In this document: positions 9,061 to 18,084 of the stretch, piece by piece
Layout of the letters: the number at the start of each line of letters is the position of its first letter
Numbering within the stretch: the first letter of the stretch is position 1
DNA from: Acidilobaceae archaeon
GTDB taxonomy: Archaea; Thermoproteota; Thermoprotei_A; Sulfolobales; Acidilobaceae
Length of the DNA: 64,000 bases
Assembly: GCA_027037535.1 (NCBI GenBank)
Contig: JALVZQ010000007.1
Coordinates: forward strand, 124,001 to 188,000
Reading direction: 5' to 3'
Made by a program: the position numbers and the translations under genes
Notes under the pieces: generated by a model
What the model was told of the DNA's origin: nothing
Seen by the model: the letters and a program-made list of their open reading frames with translations, nothing else
Databases searched by the model: none

Positions 9061-10506
9061 TTGAAGAAAGAGTTCAAGGTAAGTAGATCCGAATACGAGC
9101 TACTGAAAAAACTTGCAAGGATCGGAATAGAAGAAGCTGATATAGAGGAATTAGCCAGAGAACTTGGCGTCAATAAATCTACGTTAGAGAGTCTTCTAAG
9201 ACTTCTAGCCGAAAAAGGAGTTATAGAAATAGAAGAAACAGAAGAAACCGGTTACTCGTTGACCAATAAGGGAGAGGAGGCTCTAAGCCAGGGACTTCCA
9301 GAGGAGCAATTAATTGATACGATTCTATCAGGTACTTCTAGCCTAGAGGAAATAAGGTCGAAGCTAGGCAATATAGCCGGTATTGCTATAGGGCAGGCTC
9401 TTAAAAAGAAATATATAATGATCAAAGACGGGAAAATTGTTCTTCAAGTAGATCCCGATCAGGCAAAGAAAGAGATCAGCAATCTTAAAATGATTCTCGA
9501 GAAAATCCCCGAAGGAATAAAAGAAGTCCCTAAAGACTTGCTGAAAAGAGGCCTCGTAAAGAAGACTAGGATAAAGAAAGAAAGAGTAAAGATCCTCGTA
9601 CCGCTAGACGAAGTCCTCGATAACGTTGTTGTTGAAGTATCTGCGCTTACAAGGGATTTGATAAGGAGTGGAGAGTGGAGGCAAGTAGCATTAAAGAAAT
9701 ATGACATTACCGCTCTTCCGCCCCGAGAATACCCTGCTAGGAAACATTATCTATCCGAGTTCATTGAAATGCTTAGGGATATATTGAAGGAAATGGGTTT
9801 CAAAGAAGTAGAAGGCCCGATAATTGAGCTTGAATTATTTAACTTCGACCTACTATTCCAGCCACAAGATCATCCGGCTAGAGAAATCCATGATACTCTC
9901 TGGATAAAAGAAGGACGGGTTAGAGAAGTGATACCAGAAGAGCTACTAGATAGGGTAAGCAGAGTCCACAGTTCTGGATGGAGATACGAGTGGAGTGCCG
10001 ATATTGCTAGAAGACTCGTCTTAAGGAGTCAAACGACTTCCGTCTCGGCAAGAATACTGGTATCAAAGCCAAAGCCGCCACTACGAGTATTCACACTGGG
10101 CAGAGTATACAGGAGCGATGTAGTAGATGCCACACACCTCCCAGAGTTCCACCAGCTAGACGGTCTCGACGGCGATAACGCATACACGTTCAGGGATCTC
10201 CTAGGCGTTCTCAAAGAAATATCGGAAAGACTAGGATTCGAGATTAAATTCAAACCAGGATACTTCCCCTTCACAGAGCCTAGCGTGGAAGGATACGTAC
10301 GACTCCCCAATGGCAAATGGCTAGAACTATTTGGTGCAGGCATGATGAGGCCCGAAGTCCTCGAAATGGCAGGAATAAATTATCCAGTGGGTGCCTGGGG
10401 ATTCGGAGTCGAGAGACTAGCTGCCGCTTATTATGGACTAACCGACATAAGACATCTCTACACAAGAGATCTCCGTAGGATACAGCTCTCCAAAATCAAG
10501 CTCTAG
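9061..10506 (+). CDS. pheS: Phenylalanyl-tRNA synthetase alpha subunit
   Basis: This 481-residue protein is the catalytic alpha subunit. The N-terminal 90 residues contain winged-helix repeats typical of archaeal/eukaryotic PheS. The class II core follows, with VEGPIIELELFNFDLLFQPQDHPAR (motif 1 side, from about 247), RVYRSDVVDATHLPEFHQ (motif 2, near 350) and GFGVERLAAAYY (motif 3, near 455). The TTG start is supported by GGAGG 7 bases upstream. pheT follows after 14 bases, so the two subunits are co-expressed. Confidence 0.96.
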   Translation: MKKEFKVSRSEYELLKKLARIGIEEADIEELARELGVNKSTLESLLRLLAEKGVIEIEETEETGYSLTNKGEEALSQGLPEEQLIDTILSGTSSLEEIRSKLGNIAGIAIGQALKKKYIMIKDGKIVLQVDPDQAKKEISNLKMILEKIPEGIKEVPKDLLKRGLVKKTRIKKERVKILVPLDEVLDNVVVEVSALTRDLIRSGEWRQVALKKYDITALPPREYPARKHYLSEFIEMLRDILKEMGFKEVEGPIIELELFNFDLLFQPQDHPAREIHDTLWIKEGRVREVIPEELLDRVSRVHSSGWRYEWSADIARRLVLRSQTTSVSARILVSKPKPPLRVFTLGRVYRSDVVDATHLPEFHQLDGLDGDNAYTFRDLLGVLKEISERLGFEIKFKPGYFPFTEPSVEGYVRLPNGKWLELFGAGMMRPEVLEMAGINYPVGAWGFGVERLAAAYYGLTDIRHLYTRDLRRIQLSKIKL

Positions 10507-10520
10507 GAGGCGGAACGGAG

Positions 10521-12185
10521 ATGCCAGTGCTTAAATTCAAAATAGACAATCTCCTCAAAAATATACCACATGCAGACTTAGAAACTATAAGAGATACATT
10601 GTTTCGACTCAAATGCGAGACCGAGATCTTGGAAGATGGATTCCTAGAAGTAGAAATAAACCCGGATAGACCCGACATGTATAGCTTAGAAGGACTAGTC
10701 CGTGCAGTGAAAGGACTCCTAGAACTCGAGCGAGGATGGTCGAAGCCCTCCACACATGATACAGGGATAGTTGTGGAAGTATCAAGCGTAGCTTCGAGAC
10801 CATATATTGCTACTGCAGTAGTATATAATGTCAATATCAGGGACGACGAAGATCTAAGACAGTTAATCCAGTTCCAAGAAAAACTCCATGATACAATTGG
10901 TAGGCGAAGAAGGAAAGTGGCCATAGGTTTCCACGATCTCGACAAACTTCCAAGCAAACAAATATACTATAAAGCATTACGGATCGATGAAATAGAGTTC
11001 CCGCCTCTGGGAATTGGCTATGCAAAGAAAGCGTCGAAAATACTAATTGAAACAGAGCAGGGCCAGAAATATGGACACATTTCTCTAAAGGATAAACTCC
11101 ATCCTTTCCTCCTAAGTGGATCAGACGTAATAGCAATGCCACCAGTAATCAACTCTAATATTACAAGAATAGAGGTAGGAACAAAGCATCTATTCATAGA
11201 CGTGACTGGAACGAGCAAAGAAGCGGTAGAAAAAGTACTCGATATAATAGTAAGCAATCTTGCCGAGAGAAAAGGAGCATCTATCGGTCAAGTAAAGGTG
11301 CTTTACAATGATGTATATATAACGTATCCTTCTCTTAGAACTATAGAGACGGTTCTAGACCTGGACTATGTAAATAATATACTCGGATACTCGCTAGAGC
11401 CTCATAGAGCTATCGAACTCCTAGGCTATATGAGGTATAACGCATATTTCATGGAAGGTAAACGTATCCGGGTCGAGGTTCCACCGTTTAGAGCAGACTA
11501 TATTTCCCCTATAGATCTAGTAGAGGATATAGCCATAGCGATAGGATACGAGAAACTTCAACCCTGCAGACCCGAAAAATACACTAGAGGCCAGCTACTC
11601 TATAAGAACGAGATAAAGAGAATATTACGAGACCTACTAGTCGGAATGGGATTCACAGAAGTAATGCAGCTCAGCCTCGTCAGCCCCGACGATGTCGAAC
11701 CCATTCCCAGGAAACCAGTATTCATCAAAAACCCTGTCCAACGAGACTATAGCGTATTGAGAACAGACCTGATAATTTCCCTTCTTGGCGTGCTGAGGCA
11801 AAACCAGCTTCTCAAGAAGCCCGTAAAACTCTTTGAGATAGGCAGAATAGCATATCTCGCGGAAAACCAAGAAATAGTAGAGAAAGACATGATAGCACTA
11901 GCGGTAATGGATGATGAAATGAGCATAGAAAAAATACAGTCTCCCCTATACACGCTACTTGATATAATCGGAATAGAGTACTCTATAAGCTCGGAATGCA
12001 CAGAGCAGATCTTCATACAAGGTAGATGTGGATCACTCCTTCTAGGAAATCAGAAACTAGCAGAATTCGGCGAAGTCAACCCGGAAATACTAGAGAAGCA
12101 GAACATAGAGTATCCAACAGCATATGCTAACATCGACTTAGAGGTGCTGACAAAGTGGAGCTCCAAGACACTCCACCGCCAGTGA
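10521..12185 (+). CDS. pheT: Phenylalanyl-tRNA synthetase beta subunit
   Basis: This 554-residue beta subunit is of the shorter archaeal/eukaryotic type, without the bacterial EMAP and anticodon-binding extensions. Visible regions are the B3/B4 editing module (IGFHDLDKLPSK; VFIKNPVQRDYSVLRTDLI), the B5 domain (VEVPPFRADYISPIDLVEDIAIAIGYEKL) and the inactive class II-like core. It forms an alpha2-beta2 enzyme with PheS. Its last 31 bases overlap the next gene, whose Shine-Dalgarno lies inside pheT. Confidence 0.96.
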   Translation: MPVLKFKIDNLLKNIPHADLETIRDTLFRLKCETEILEDGFLEVEINPDRPDMYSLEGLVRAVKGLLELERGWSKPSTHDTGIVVEVSSVASRPYIATAVVYNVNIRDDEDLRQLIQFQEKLHDTIGRRRRKVAIGFHDLDKLPSKQIYYKALRIDEIEFPPLGIGYAKKASKILIETEQGQKYGHISLKDKLHPFLLSGSDVIAMPPVINSNITRIEVGTKHLFIDVTGTSKEAVEKVLDIIVSNLAERKGASIGQVKVLYNDVYITYPSLRTIETVLDLDYVNNILGYSLEPHRAIELLGYMRYNAYFMEGKRIRVEVPPFRADYISPIDLVEDIAIAIGYEKLQPCRPEKYTRGQLLYKNEIKRILRDLLVGMGFTEVMQLSLVSPDDVEPIPRKPVFIKNPVQRDYSVLRTDLIISLLGVLRQNQLLKKPVKLFEIGRIAYLAENQEIVEKDMIALAVMDDEMSIEKIQSPLYTLLDIIGIEYSISSECTEQIFIQGRCGSLLLGNQKLAEFGEVNPEILEKQNIEYPTAYANIDLEVLTKWSSKTLHRQ

Positions 12186-13042
12186 GACTTCCATTAACGT
12201 GTATAGGCTTCAAGAACGTCAAGAAACGTATAATAGTACAAGGAGAAGAGTACCCTATAGCGTTGGACGCCGAGATAGATGCATGTATATCTATTAACGG
12301 TGAAAGACGAGGAGCACATCTATCTAGGAACTATACAGCAATAATCGAGACGCTTCATGATATAAACGTTGGTAAAAGTATCGAACAGTATCTTTATAGA
12401 ATAGCTGAAAGCCTATTATCCCGCCATCAATACGCGACTAGAGCAACAGCGACTCTAAGAACGACTTATCATACTAGGATCTCTTTTTACGAGATATCGG
12501 GAGTAGAACCGGTACAAGTAGAAGTATCAGTAGAGCTCGAGCGTGAGAAGAAGACGCCGAATTGGTCTGTGTCTGTAGGATTATATGGTTTAAGTGTCTG
12601 TCCTAGTGCGCAAAGCACAATTAAGGAAAAACTAGGATATAATGACCTCCTAGCCCCTAGCCATAGTCAAAAGGTCTTCGCTAAACTAGTCATAGAGCAT
12701 GGAGAGGATAGGATTATACGTATTGAGGATCTCGCAACAGTACTTGCACGAGCGTTTTCAGCACCAGCTTTTAGTTTTCTTAAACGAGACAAGGAAGCCC
12801 AACTGATAATATATGCGCATAGGAGGCCGAGATTCGCGGAAGATATAGCAAGATACGCGTTACTATACGCGTATAATTTATTGAGAGAGAAGAACTTCTC
12901 CAGGAATACAATTATAAGGGTCGATGTGGAAAGCATAGAAAGCATACATCCACAAAATGTATATGCGTCGCTGGCATTGAGTATTAGTGAAATAGAAGAA
13001 TTACTCGATAGGCCTGACAGGTATCTCGACGAGCAACATTGA
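12155..13042 (+). CDS. mptA: GTP cyclohydrolase MptA / FolE2 family
   Basis: This 295-residue protein belongs to the Fe(II)/Zn-type GTP cyclohydrolase family (MptA in archaea, FolE2 in bacteria). It opens the GTP ring to dihydroneopterin phosphates, feeding methanopterin/folate-like cofactors and archaeosine. Family features include the metal-site region SVCPSAQSTIKEKLG near residues 149-163 and internal basic repeats of the T-fold. The GTG start has GAGGTG 8 bases upstream, within pheT. The 3' end overlaps the convergent GNAT gene by 42 bases. Identification is by general resemblance. Confidence 0.85.
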   Translation: MELQDTPPPVRLPLTCIGFKNVKKRIIVQGEEYPIALDAEIDACISINGERRGAHLSRNYTAIIETLHDINVGKSIEQYLYRIAESLLSRHQYATRATATLRTTYHTRISFYEISGVEPVQVEVSVELEREKKTPNWSVSVGLYGLSVCPSAQSTIKEKLGYNDLLAPSHSQKVFAKLVIEHGEDRIIRIEDLATVLARAFSAPAFSFLKRDKEAQLIIYAHRRPRFAEDIARYALLYAYNLLREKNFSRNTIIRVDVESIESIHPQNVYASLALSISEIEELLDRPDRYLDEQH

Positions 13043-13549
13043 CTCGTAATATGACTTAATTCTACCTCCCAGTTTTTTCACAAGCTTGTACGCCTTCGTG
13101 TTCTCTGGCATGATATATCCGTACACGTACTTTACTCCATTTTCATGCAACGCTTTATTCAGTGTATATGCGATTTTGGTTCCTAAGCCTCTTCCCTGGA
13201 ATTTCTCTAGAACAACGATGCCGGCTTCTGCTTTGGTCTGATCTTCTGCAGGAATAGCCTCTGCAACTCCTATTATTTCTCCTGTATCAGCTCTCTCCGC
13301 GACAATGACGTAGGCGGGATTGGTTAATATTTTCTCCACGTATGGTTCAAAATATCTAACAATAGAGAAGAAACGAGTGTATATCGTTTCTGTACTTAGC
13401 TTCTCATAGAACTCGATTAGCTTCTCTTTATCGCTGGGACAAGCGCCTCTTAATACAACGGGAATTGTCTTACCATTAATTGTTATATTGATTTTGTCGA
13501 AAACCCGTCCACAAAGAGGACATGCCTTAATAGTACTAGTCTTATGCAT
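13001..13549 (-). CDS. GNAT N-acetyltransferase with N-terminal cysteine motif
   Basis: This 182-residue protein has a C-terminal GNAT fold. The acetyl-CoA motif reads FQGRGLGTKIAYTLNKA near residues 112-128, followed by NTKAYKLVKKLGG. The N-terminal 40 residues add CPLCGRVF, a CxxC pair that looks like half of a zinc site. The substrate is unknown. The gene is convergent with mptA, overlapping its last 42 bases, and diverges from the DUF2797 gene. Confidence 0.82.
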   Translation of the reverse strand: MHKTSTIKACPLCGRVFDKINITINGKTIPVVLRGACPSDKEKLIEFYEKLSTETIYTRFFSIVRYFEPYVEKILTNPAYVIVAERADTGEIIGVAEAIPAEDQTKAEAGIVVLEKFQGRGLGTKIAYTLNKALHENGVKYVYGYIMPENTKAYKLVKKLGGRIKSYYESMLLVEIPVRPIE

Positions 13550-13667
13550 AGTTGAAACCCATTAATTATATCATAGTGAGGCAGGGAATATAATTAGTAG
13601 GTAGAAAAAACTATGACAATGCAAATAGATGAATGCGTCAAATAAGGATTAGTCAGGGTCGTGATAG

Positions 13668-14552
13668 ATGATACTGAGACTCGTAGTTAAAAAGACGGCT
13701 TTCATTGAGAGTAAGGAGATAAGGACAGGACTGCTCTCTGAAGGATACATGATCGACATGTATAGTGTAGAGCCCTCATATCTTTTATTGCAGTATCCGG
13801 AATCAATCGAGGTAACCAAAGGCGAACTAGACAGGTTTTATCGTGTAAAAAGGGGTCCATGGATACAATATTGTCGCTGGCATAGCGGACCCATAGACCG
13901 TAAAGACGATCCCTTGGAGCGAATATATTGTAATATAAATAGTGATAGTTACTGTAGGCAACATAAGAGAACTACAAGAGCATTATATGAGCTCTGCGTT
14001 ACACTACATGGGGATAAAGGCCTAGAAATCTGTAAGCTCCTCGATAAGAAAGTATCAACGGAATACGTGGTTTATCTTACAGATTTTGGAGGATCGAAGC
14101 CGAAAGTTGGGATGACGAGGAGTTTTCGCTTTGTAGAAAGACTAGCTGAGCAGGCCCATATAGTCGCAACTCCGCTCTTAACCACGGATTCGGCATATGA
14201 AGCGAGAAGACTAGAGACTAAGATAAGTTCAAGTGGCCTGGCTCAAGAAATAAAGCGTCGGGCATTAAGAGTCAACAGGAGTATAGGTGAATCAGCAGCT
14301 CGTTTGAGTTACTGGGCTAATCGTATATCTGAGGCTCTGGGAATAGACTGGGGAGGTAGACTTCTCAGGATAACTCCTCCCGACGATCTCCAATACTATA
14401 TGCAAATTGATCCTCAAAAGATAGCTGGCATGTCATTTATTGTCAAGGGTTTCTGGGGAGGATACCTGTTGGTTGAGACGAGAGAAGGACGGAAATACGC
14501 TGTAAACACCAGAGTGTTACAACATAGGGATTCATTAGATTTTATTGACTAG
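13668..14552 (+). CDS. DUF2797-like protein
   Basis: This 294-residue protein has the layout I recall for DUF2797. A Cys/His region (YCRWHSGP near 65, then IYCNINS and YCRQHKRTTRALYELC near 86-113) could bind metal. It is followed by VYLTDFGGSKPKVGMTRSFRFVERLAEQA near 130-158, which looks like a GIY-YIG-type beta-hairpin with a conserved arginine, and then an RLETKIS segment. No function is established, though a nucleic-acid role is plausible from the resemblance. Its end overlaps the convergent phosphorylase gene by 18 bases. Confidence 0.75.
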   Translation: MILRLVVKKTAFIESKEIRTGLLSEGYMIDMYSVEPSYLLLQYPESIEVTKGELDRFYRVKRGPWIQYCRWHSGPIDRKDDPLERIYCNINSDSYCRQHKRTTRALYELCVTLHGDKGLEICKLLDKKVSTEYVVYLTDFGGSKPKVGMTRSFRFVERLAEQAHIVATPLLTTDSAYEARRLETKISSSGLAQEIKRRALRVNRSIGESAARLSYWANRISEALGIDWGGRLLRITPPDDLQYYMQIDPQKIAGMSFIVKGFWGGYLLVETREGRKYAVNTRVLQHRDSLDFID

Positions 14553-15263
14553 AGCATCTAAAAGTATTCTGAATACTCTTCTAGCAATATCGTTTACTAT
14601 GTCTGGCTTTAGGAATTTCTCGTTTTTATCCAAAGGATTATTTGTTATAATCAATACCGATAGTGATCGGTATCCTCTTATGTACTGGACACCATACAGT
14701 GCAGCTGTCTCCATTTCAACTGCTAGTGCCCCTGATCTAGATGCCTCGCTGAGGATATCAGGGTTTTCGCTATAGAAGGAATCACTGCAGAAAACAGGAC
14801 CTATATGGGTTTTGAGGCCTTCTTCAATTTCTAATCTCTTGTATACTTGCCACAGAAGGCTAGGGTCAGCAGAGGTACTTGGAGGTACCTTATCATAGTA
14901 CAAGGATAAGCCACATGATCCGGGAAGATAACTGGCACCGCTGGCTAGAACAATGTCTCCTACTCGAATATTATTGTTTAATGATCCTGCGGTTCCTAGG
15001 CGGACAAAAGTTCTTGTCCCAAGCATGAAAAGCTCCTCGACTAATATAAGCATGCTGGGTCCTCCAATACCGTGACTAGCAATCGTTACGGGGAATCCCT
15101 GGTATTTGCCTGTATAGATAATATATCCTCTCTTTTTATTGGCGAGTCTCGCATCCTCTAATTCTCTAGATAAGGCCTCGGCCCTTCCAGGATCCCCCAT
15201 TATAATTGCTATGCTAGCAACATCAGACGACTGTGCATCTATATGTACAGGTTTTCTCCTCAT
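14535..15263 (-). CDS. Purine/uridine nucleoside phosphorylase family protein
   Basis: This 242-residue protein is a PNP_UDP_1 phosphorylase, which splits a nucleoside with phosphate to base and (deoxy)ribose 1-phosphate. It shows IIMGDPGRA (the phosphate-site GDP..R motif) near residue 21, GIGGPSM near 65, VRLGTAGSL near 86 and EMETAALYGV near 181, where Glu-Met-Glu contacts the ribose. The base specificity cannot be settled from these motifs. A second paralogue lies at 27097. The ATG has a GGTGAC Shine-Dalgarno and a TATA-like stretch about 27 bases upstream. Confidence 0.9.
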   Translation of the reverse strand: MRRKPVHIDAQSSDVASIAIIMGDPGRAEALSRELEDARLANKKRGYIIYTGKYQGFPVTIASHGIGGPSMLILVEELFMLGTRTFVRLGTAGSLNNNIRVGDIVLASGASYLPGSCGLSLYYDKVPPSTSADPSLLWQVYKRLEIEEGLKTHIGPVFCSDSFYSENPDILSEASRSGALAVEMETAALYGVQYIRGYRSLSVLIITNNPLDKNEKFLKPDIVNDIARRVFRILLDALVNKI

Positions 15264-15346
15264 TGGAGCGTCACCGTGGATCCCGTATTATATTATGATC
15301 CGTTTCAAGCATAAATTATAGTTGGACTAACGGTGGTGCAAACATA

Positions 15347-16180
15347 ATGAAAATAACCAGCATTGATCTAGGAGCTACTAACACGAGAATAGGATACTTC
15401 GAATACGATAAGGAGAAGTCCTTTTACAAATTTGCTACAATTAGAACTTCTGAGGGAGCAAAACTAGCAGACTGGCTAACGAGAAAAGTCATAGGGCTAT
15501 CTCCTTGGAAGAGTCATCCAGATATCATAGTCATATCATCTTTTGGCCCTATAGACTATCGATCTGGAGCTATAGTAGAACCACCCAATTATCCTGCCAA
15601 GTATATACCTCTAAGAAAGGGATTCGAGTCAACGTTCAAAAATAGTATAATTCTCCTTGTAAATGATGCAGTGGCAGGAGCATGGTCCGAGTACTTGGGA
15701 TACGCGATTAATAAAAACATAAGGGATCTAGCGTATGTAGCCGTTGGAACAGGAATAGGCGTGGGAGTAGTCATAGGAGGAGCATTACTATTAGGTAGAA
15801 GGGGAGACAGCCATGAAGCGGGTCATCTAGTCATAGATTATAGGTCAAGCACGAAATGTGGATGCGGAGGTATAGGCCACTTTGAAGCCCTCTATAGAGA
15901 AAGAGGAGCGCCGGGAAGTAGTACACTATACAATATTCTAGCTGCGGGTATCGCAAGCATAGTTTCGTGCTATGATCCGGAACTAGTAGCTCTCGGAGGC
16001 GGAGCAGTAATAAGGGGGTTCGATATAAGGAGGCTAGCTAGCCTTATAGCGGATTACTCATTTAACCGCAGGATACCGATTGTAAAACTGCACACATATG
16101 GTGAGAAAGCTTCAATTTACGGGGGAATGTATATCGGTTTGCGGCCTCCAAAGCAACTGTTAGAGCTTAATGGATGGTGA
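15347..16180 (+). CDS. ROK-family sugar kinase (glucokinase-like)
   Basis: This 277-residue actin-fold kinase probably phosphorylates glucose or a related hexose with ATP. The phosphate-1 motif IDLGATNTRIG lies at residues 5-15, the DNDA-like loop reads LVNDAVAGAWSE near 105, YVAVGTGIGVGVV near 129, and HEAGH followed by the zinc motif CGCGG near 155-174 (the second half-site cysteine is replaced by His in GIGHFE). Crenarchaeal ATP-dependent glucokinases belong to this family. Its TGA is followed in the same frame by the next gene without another stop. Confidence 0.87.
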   Translation: MKITSIDLGATNTRIGYFEYDKEKSFYKFATIRTSEGAKLADWLTRKVIGLSPWKSHPDIIVISSFGPIDYRSGAIVEPPNYPAKYIPLRKGFESTFKNSIILLVNDAVAGAWSEYLGYAINKNIRDLAYVAVGTGIGVGVVIGGALLLGRRGDSHEAGHLVIDYRSSTKCGCGGIGHFEALYRERGAPGSSTLYNILAAGIASIVSCYDPELVALGGGAVIRGFDIRRLASLIADYSFNRRIPIVKLHTYGEKASIYGGMYIGLRPPKQLLELNGW

Positions 16181-16249
16181 CCCGCCACGAGGCAGAAGAG
16201 GATACTCTGGCTGCGCTCTGATCCAAAAGGGTTTAGATATCTAGACTAC

Positions 16250-16819
16250 ATGAGCCGCATATTGGAAGCTCAGGGAATAGAGATTGATATCCCTTACCCA
16301 TTTACAGGACTTCGCGGAGATATTGCGGTTTTTAGAGCACCTAGAGACCCCGAGTATTATTACTATATTAAGGGCTTAGAAGAGAAGGGTATACCCTATA
16401 TTGTCGAGCTTGACCCGCTAAGGGCTGTCTCATTATCCTTGATTTATCCTAGGAGCTTGTTTTTCAAAGTAGTTATCGGTATCGATCCGGGCGACAGGTG
16501 TGGGCTTGTCCTATTAGGGGACGGTGTTTTGCTCTATAGTGAGAAAGTGCAGTGTAATATTCTAGGAGAAAGGATTCGCGAGTTATCAGGATTAGTTGAA
16601 GCCGTCGAGTACAGAGTATATATTGGGGGAGGAACTGGGATAGACACCGCGTTATCTTCACTAGAGGGTAAAGGAATCAAGTATCGAATAGTAGAAGAAT
16701 ATAAGACAACTAAGGATCCTTCAAACGGACCGATATCTTCACTGCTCAAAGATAAAGATCTTGTAGCAGGATACACTATAGCGGTTCGAGGGGAGAGTCT
16801 GTGGGCTACTCGTCTTTAA
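16250..16819 (+). CDS. RuvC/RNase H-like fold protein, uncharacterised
   Basis: This protein of at least 189 residues has the segment VVIGIDPGDRCGLVLLGDG near 74-92, which strongly resembles the first strand and acidic residue of RuvC/RNase H-fold nucleases. IYIGGGTGID near 125 could carry a second site. I know no specific family. The ATG at 16250 has no visible Shine-Dalgarno. The same frame is open back to the glucokinase stop at 16180 and encodes protein-like sequence (RILWLRSDPKGFRYLDY) just upstream, so the real start may be a rare codon such as ATA or CTG near 16202-16211. The 3' end overlaps the UbiD-family gene by 19 bases. Confidence 0.7.
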   Translation: MSRILEAQGIEIDIPYPFTGLRGDIAVFRAPRDPEYYYYIKGLEEKGIPYIVELDPLRAVSLSLIYPRSLFFKVVIGIDPGDRCGLVLLGDGVLLYSEKVQCNILGERIRELSGLVEAVEYRVYIGGGTGIDTALSSLEGKGIKYRIVEEYKTTKDPSNGPISSLLKDKDLVAGYTIAVRGESLWATRL

Positions 16820-18084
16820 AAGGATTCATCGAGGAGACAGGCTTCCTTGATTATCGTAGTAAAATTCTAAAAAGAGAATATGAAGCAGCGCTTCTCTTGA
16901 AAAAAACACAGGGTAAGGATAAACCAGTCTTGTTTAGGGTCGAGGACACTGAGGTGGACGCTGTTGGAAACGTTGTAGATACGCGTGAAAGGCTTAGAAT
17001 GGCTCTAGGAGTGGAAAACGATGAAGAAGCATATGTAAAGCTAATGGAGTCGTTAAATCCAAATAGGTCGAAAATAATCGGTTTCGAGGATGACAGATAT
17101 AGAGAGTTCGAAGAGGGCTTGCTCTCGCTCCCAGCCATAAAGTTCTATGAACGAGACGGCGGACTATACTTTACTTCTAGTATTGTCGCGGCATGTGTAA
17201 ATGGCTTATGCAATGCCAGCATACACAGAATAATGGTTGTCGGCGAAAAAGAGGCTCGAATACGTATTGTGCCTAGACACCTATGGAAGCTTTATAGTGA
17301 AAGAAAAGCACGGAACGAGCCTCTCCCCGTAACAATAGTTATGGGTGTTCATCCAGCCTATATGATAGCCTCAGCTACTTCGCCGCCGCTTGGAGTCTTT
17401 GAACTCGACATAGGTAGCCACATCCTTGGCGGAGAAGAATTAATGGAGAGCCCAATAAATAAGACCCCCATCCCACGCGGGGCCTCCATAATAATAGAGG
17501 CGAGGCTAATGCCGGAAATGGCCGATGAGGGTCCATTCACCGATATTCTACTTCTCTACGATAAAGTAAGAAAACAACCCGTTCTCAAAATAGACAAAAT
17601 ATATGTTTCGAGAGAGTGGCCACTAGCACATGTTATCCTTAGCGGAGGCCTAGAGCATCTACAATTAATGGGGTTCCCTAGAGAAGCCCAAATATGGCAG
17701 GCTGTATCTAAGGTCGTACCCAAAGTAAAGAGCATCAGGCTAACTCCGGGAGGAGGAGGCTGGCTCCATGCAGTTATAAGTATCGCTAAGAATCATCCTG
17801 GAGACGGTAAGAACGCGATACTAGCTGCTTTCGCAGGTCATCCAAGCTTAAAACATGTAGTTGTCGTCGATACAGACATAGATGTGATTGATTCGGAAAT
17901 GGTCGAATGGGCTATAGCTACACGGTTCCAGGCGGACAGGGACCTAGTAATAATAAGAGAGGTTCGGGGATCAACACTGGATCCAAGCGGGCGAGACGGG
18001 TACACTGCGAAGATGGGTATTGACGCTACAATAAAAGGAGATAACAAGGAGAAATATGAAAGAGCCAGAATTCCAGGTGAATGA
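16801..18084 (+). CDS. UbiD-family decarboxylase, probable anhydromevalonate phosphate decarboxylase
   Basis: This 427-residue UbiD-family enzyme should use prenylated FMN. Visible regions are SIHRIMVVGEKEARIRIVPRH near 137-157, GVHPAYMIASATSPP near 182, the MPEMADEGPFTDI motif near 236 that carries conserved acidic residues, and QADRDLVIIREVRGSTLDPS near 378. In the modified archaeal mevalonate pathway a UbiD homologue decarboxylates trans-anhydromevalonate phosphate to isopentenyl phosphate. The two aconitase-X genes for the preceding step lie directly downstream, overlapping it by 29 bases, which makes this role likely rather than a general ubiquinone one. Confidence 0.88.
   Translation: MGYSSLKGFIEETGFLDYRSKILKREYEAALLLKKTQGKDKPVLFRVEDTEVDAVGNVVDTRERLRMALGVENDEEAYVKLMESLNPNRSKIIGFEDDRYREFEEGLLSLPAIKFYERDGGLYFTSSIVAACVNGLCNASIHRIMVVGEKEARIRIVPRHLWKLYSERKARNEPLPVTIVMGVHPAYMIASATSPPLGVFELDIGSHILGGEELMESPINKTPIPRGASIIIEARLMPEMADEGPFTDILLLYDKVRKQPVLKIDKIYVSREWPLAHVILSGGLEHLQLMGFPREAQIWQAVSKVVPKVKSIRLTPGGGGWLHAVISIAKNHPGDGKNAILAAFAGHPSLKHVVVVDTDIDVIDSEMVEWAIATRFQADRDLVIIREVRGSTLDPSGRDGYTAKMGIDATIKGDNKEKYERARIPGE

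Noticed and set aside
16178-16180. TGA between glucokinase and the RuvC-like frame as a selenocysteine codon.
   Set aside because: No SECIS-like structure is seen, and the glucokinase ends at a normal position; selenocysteine is not expected in Crenarchaeota.
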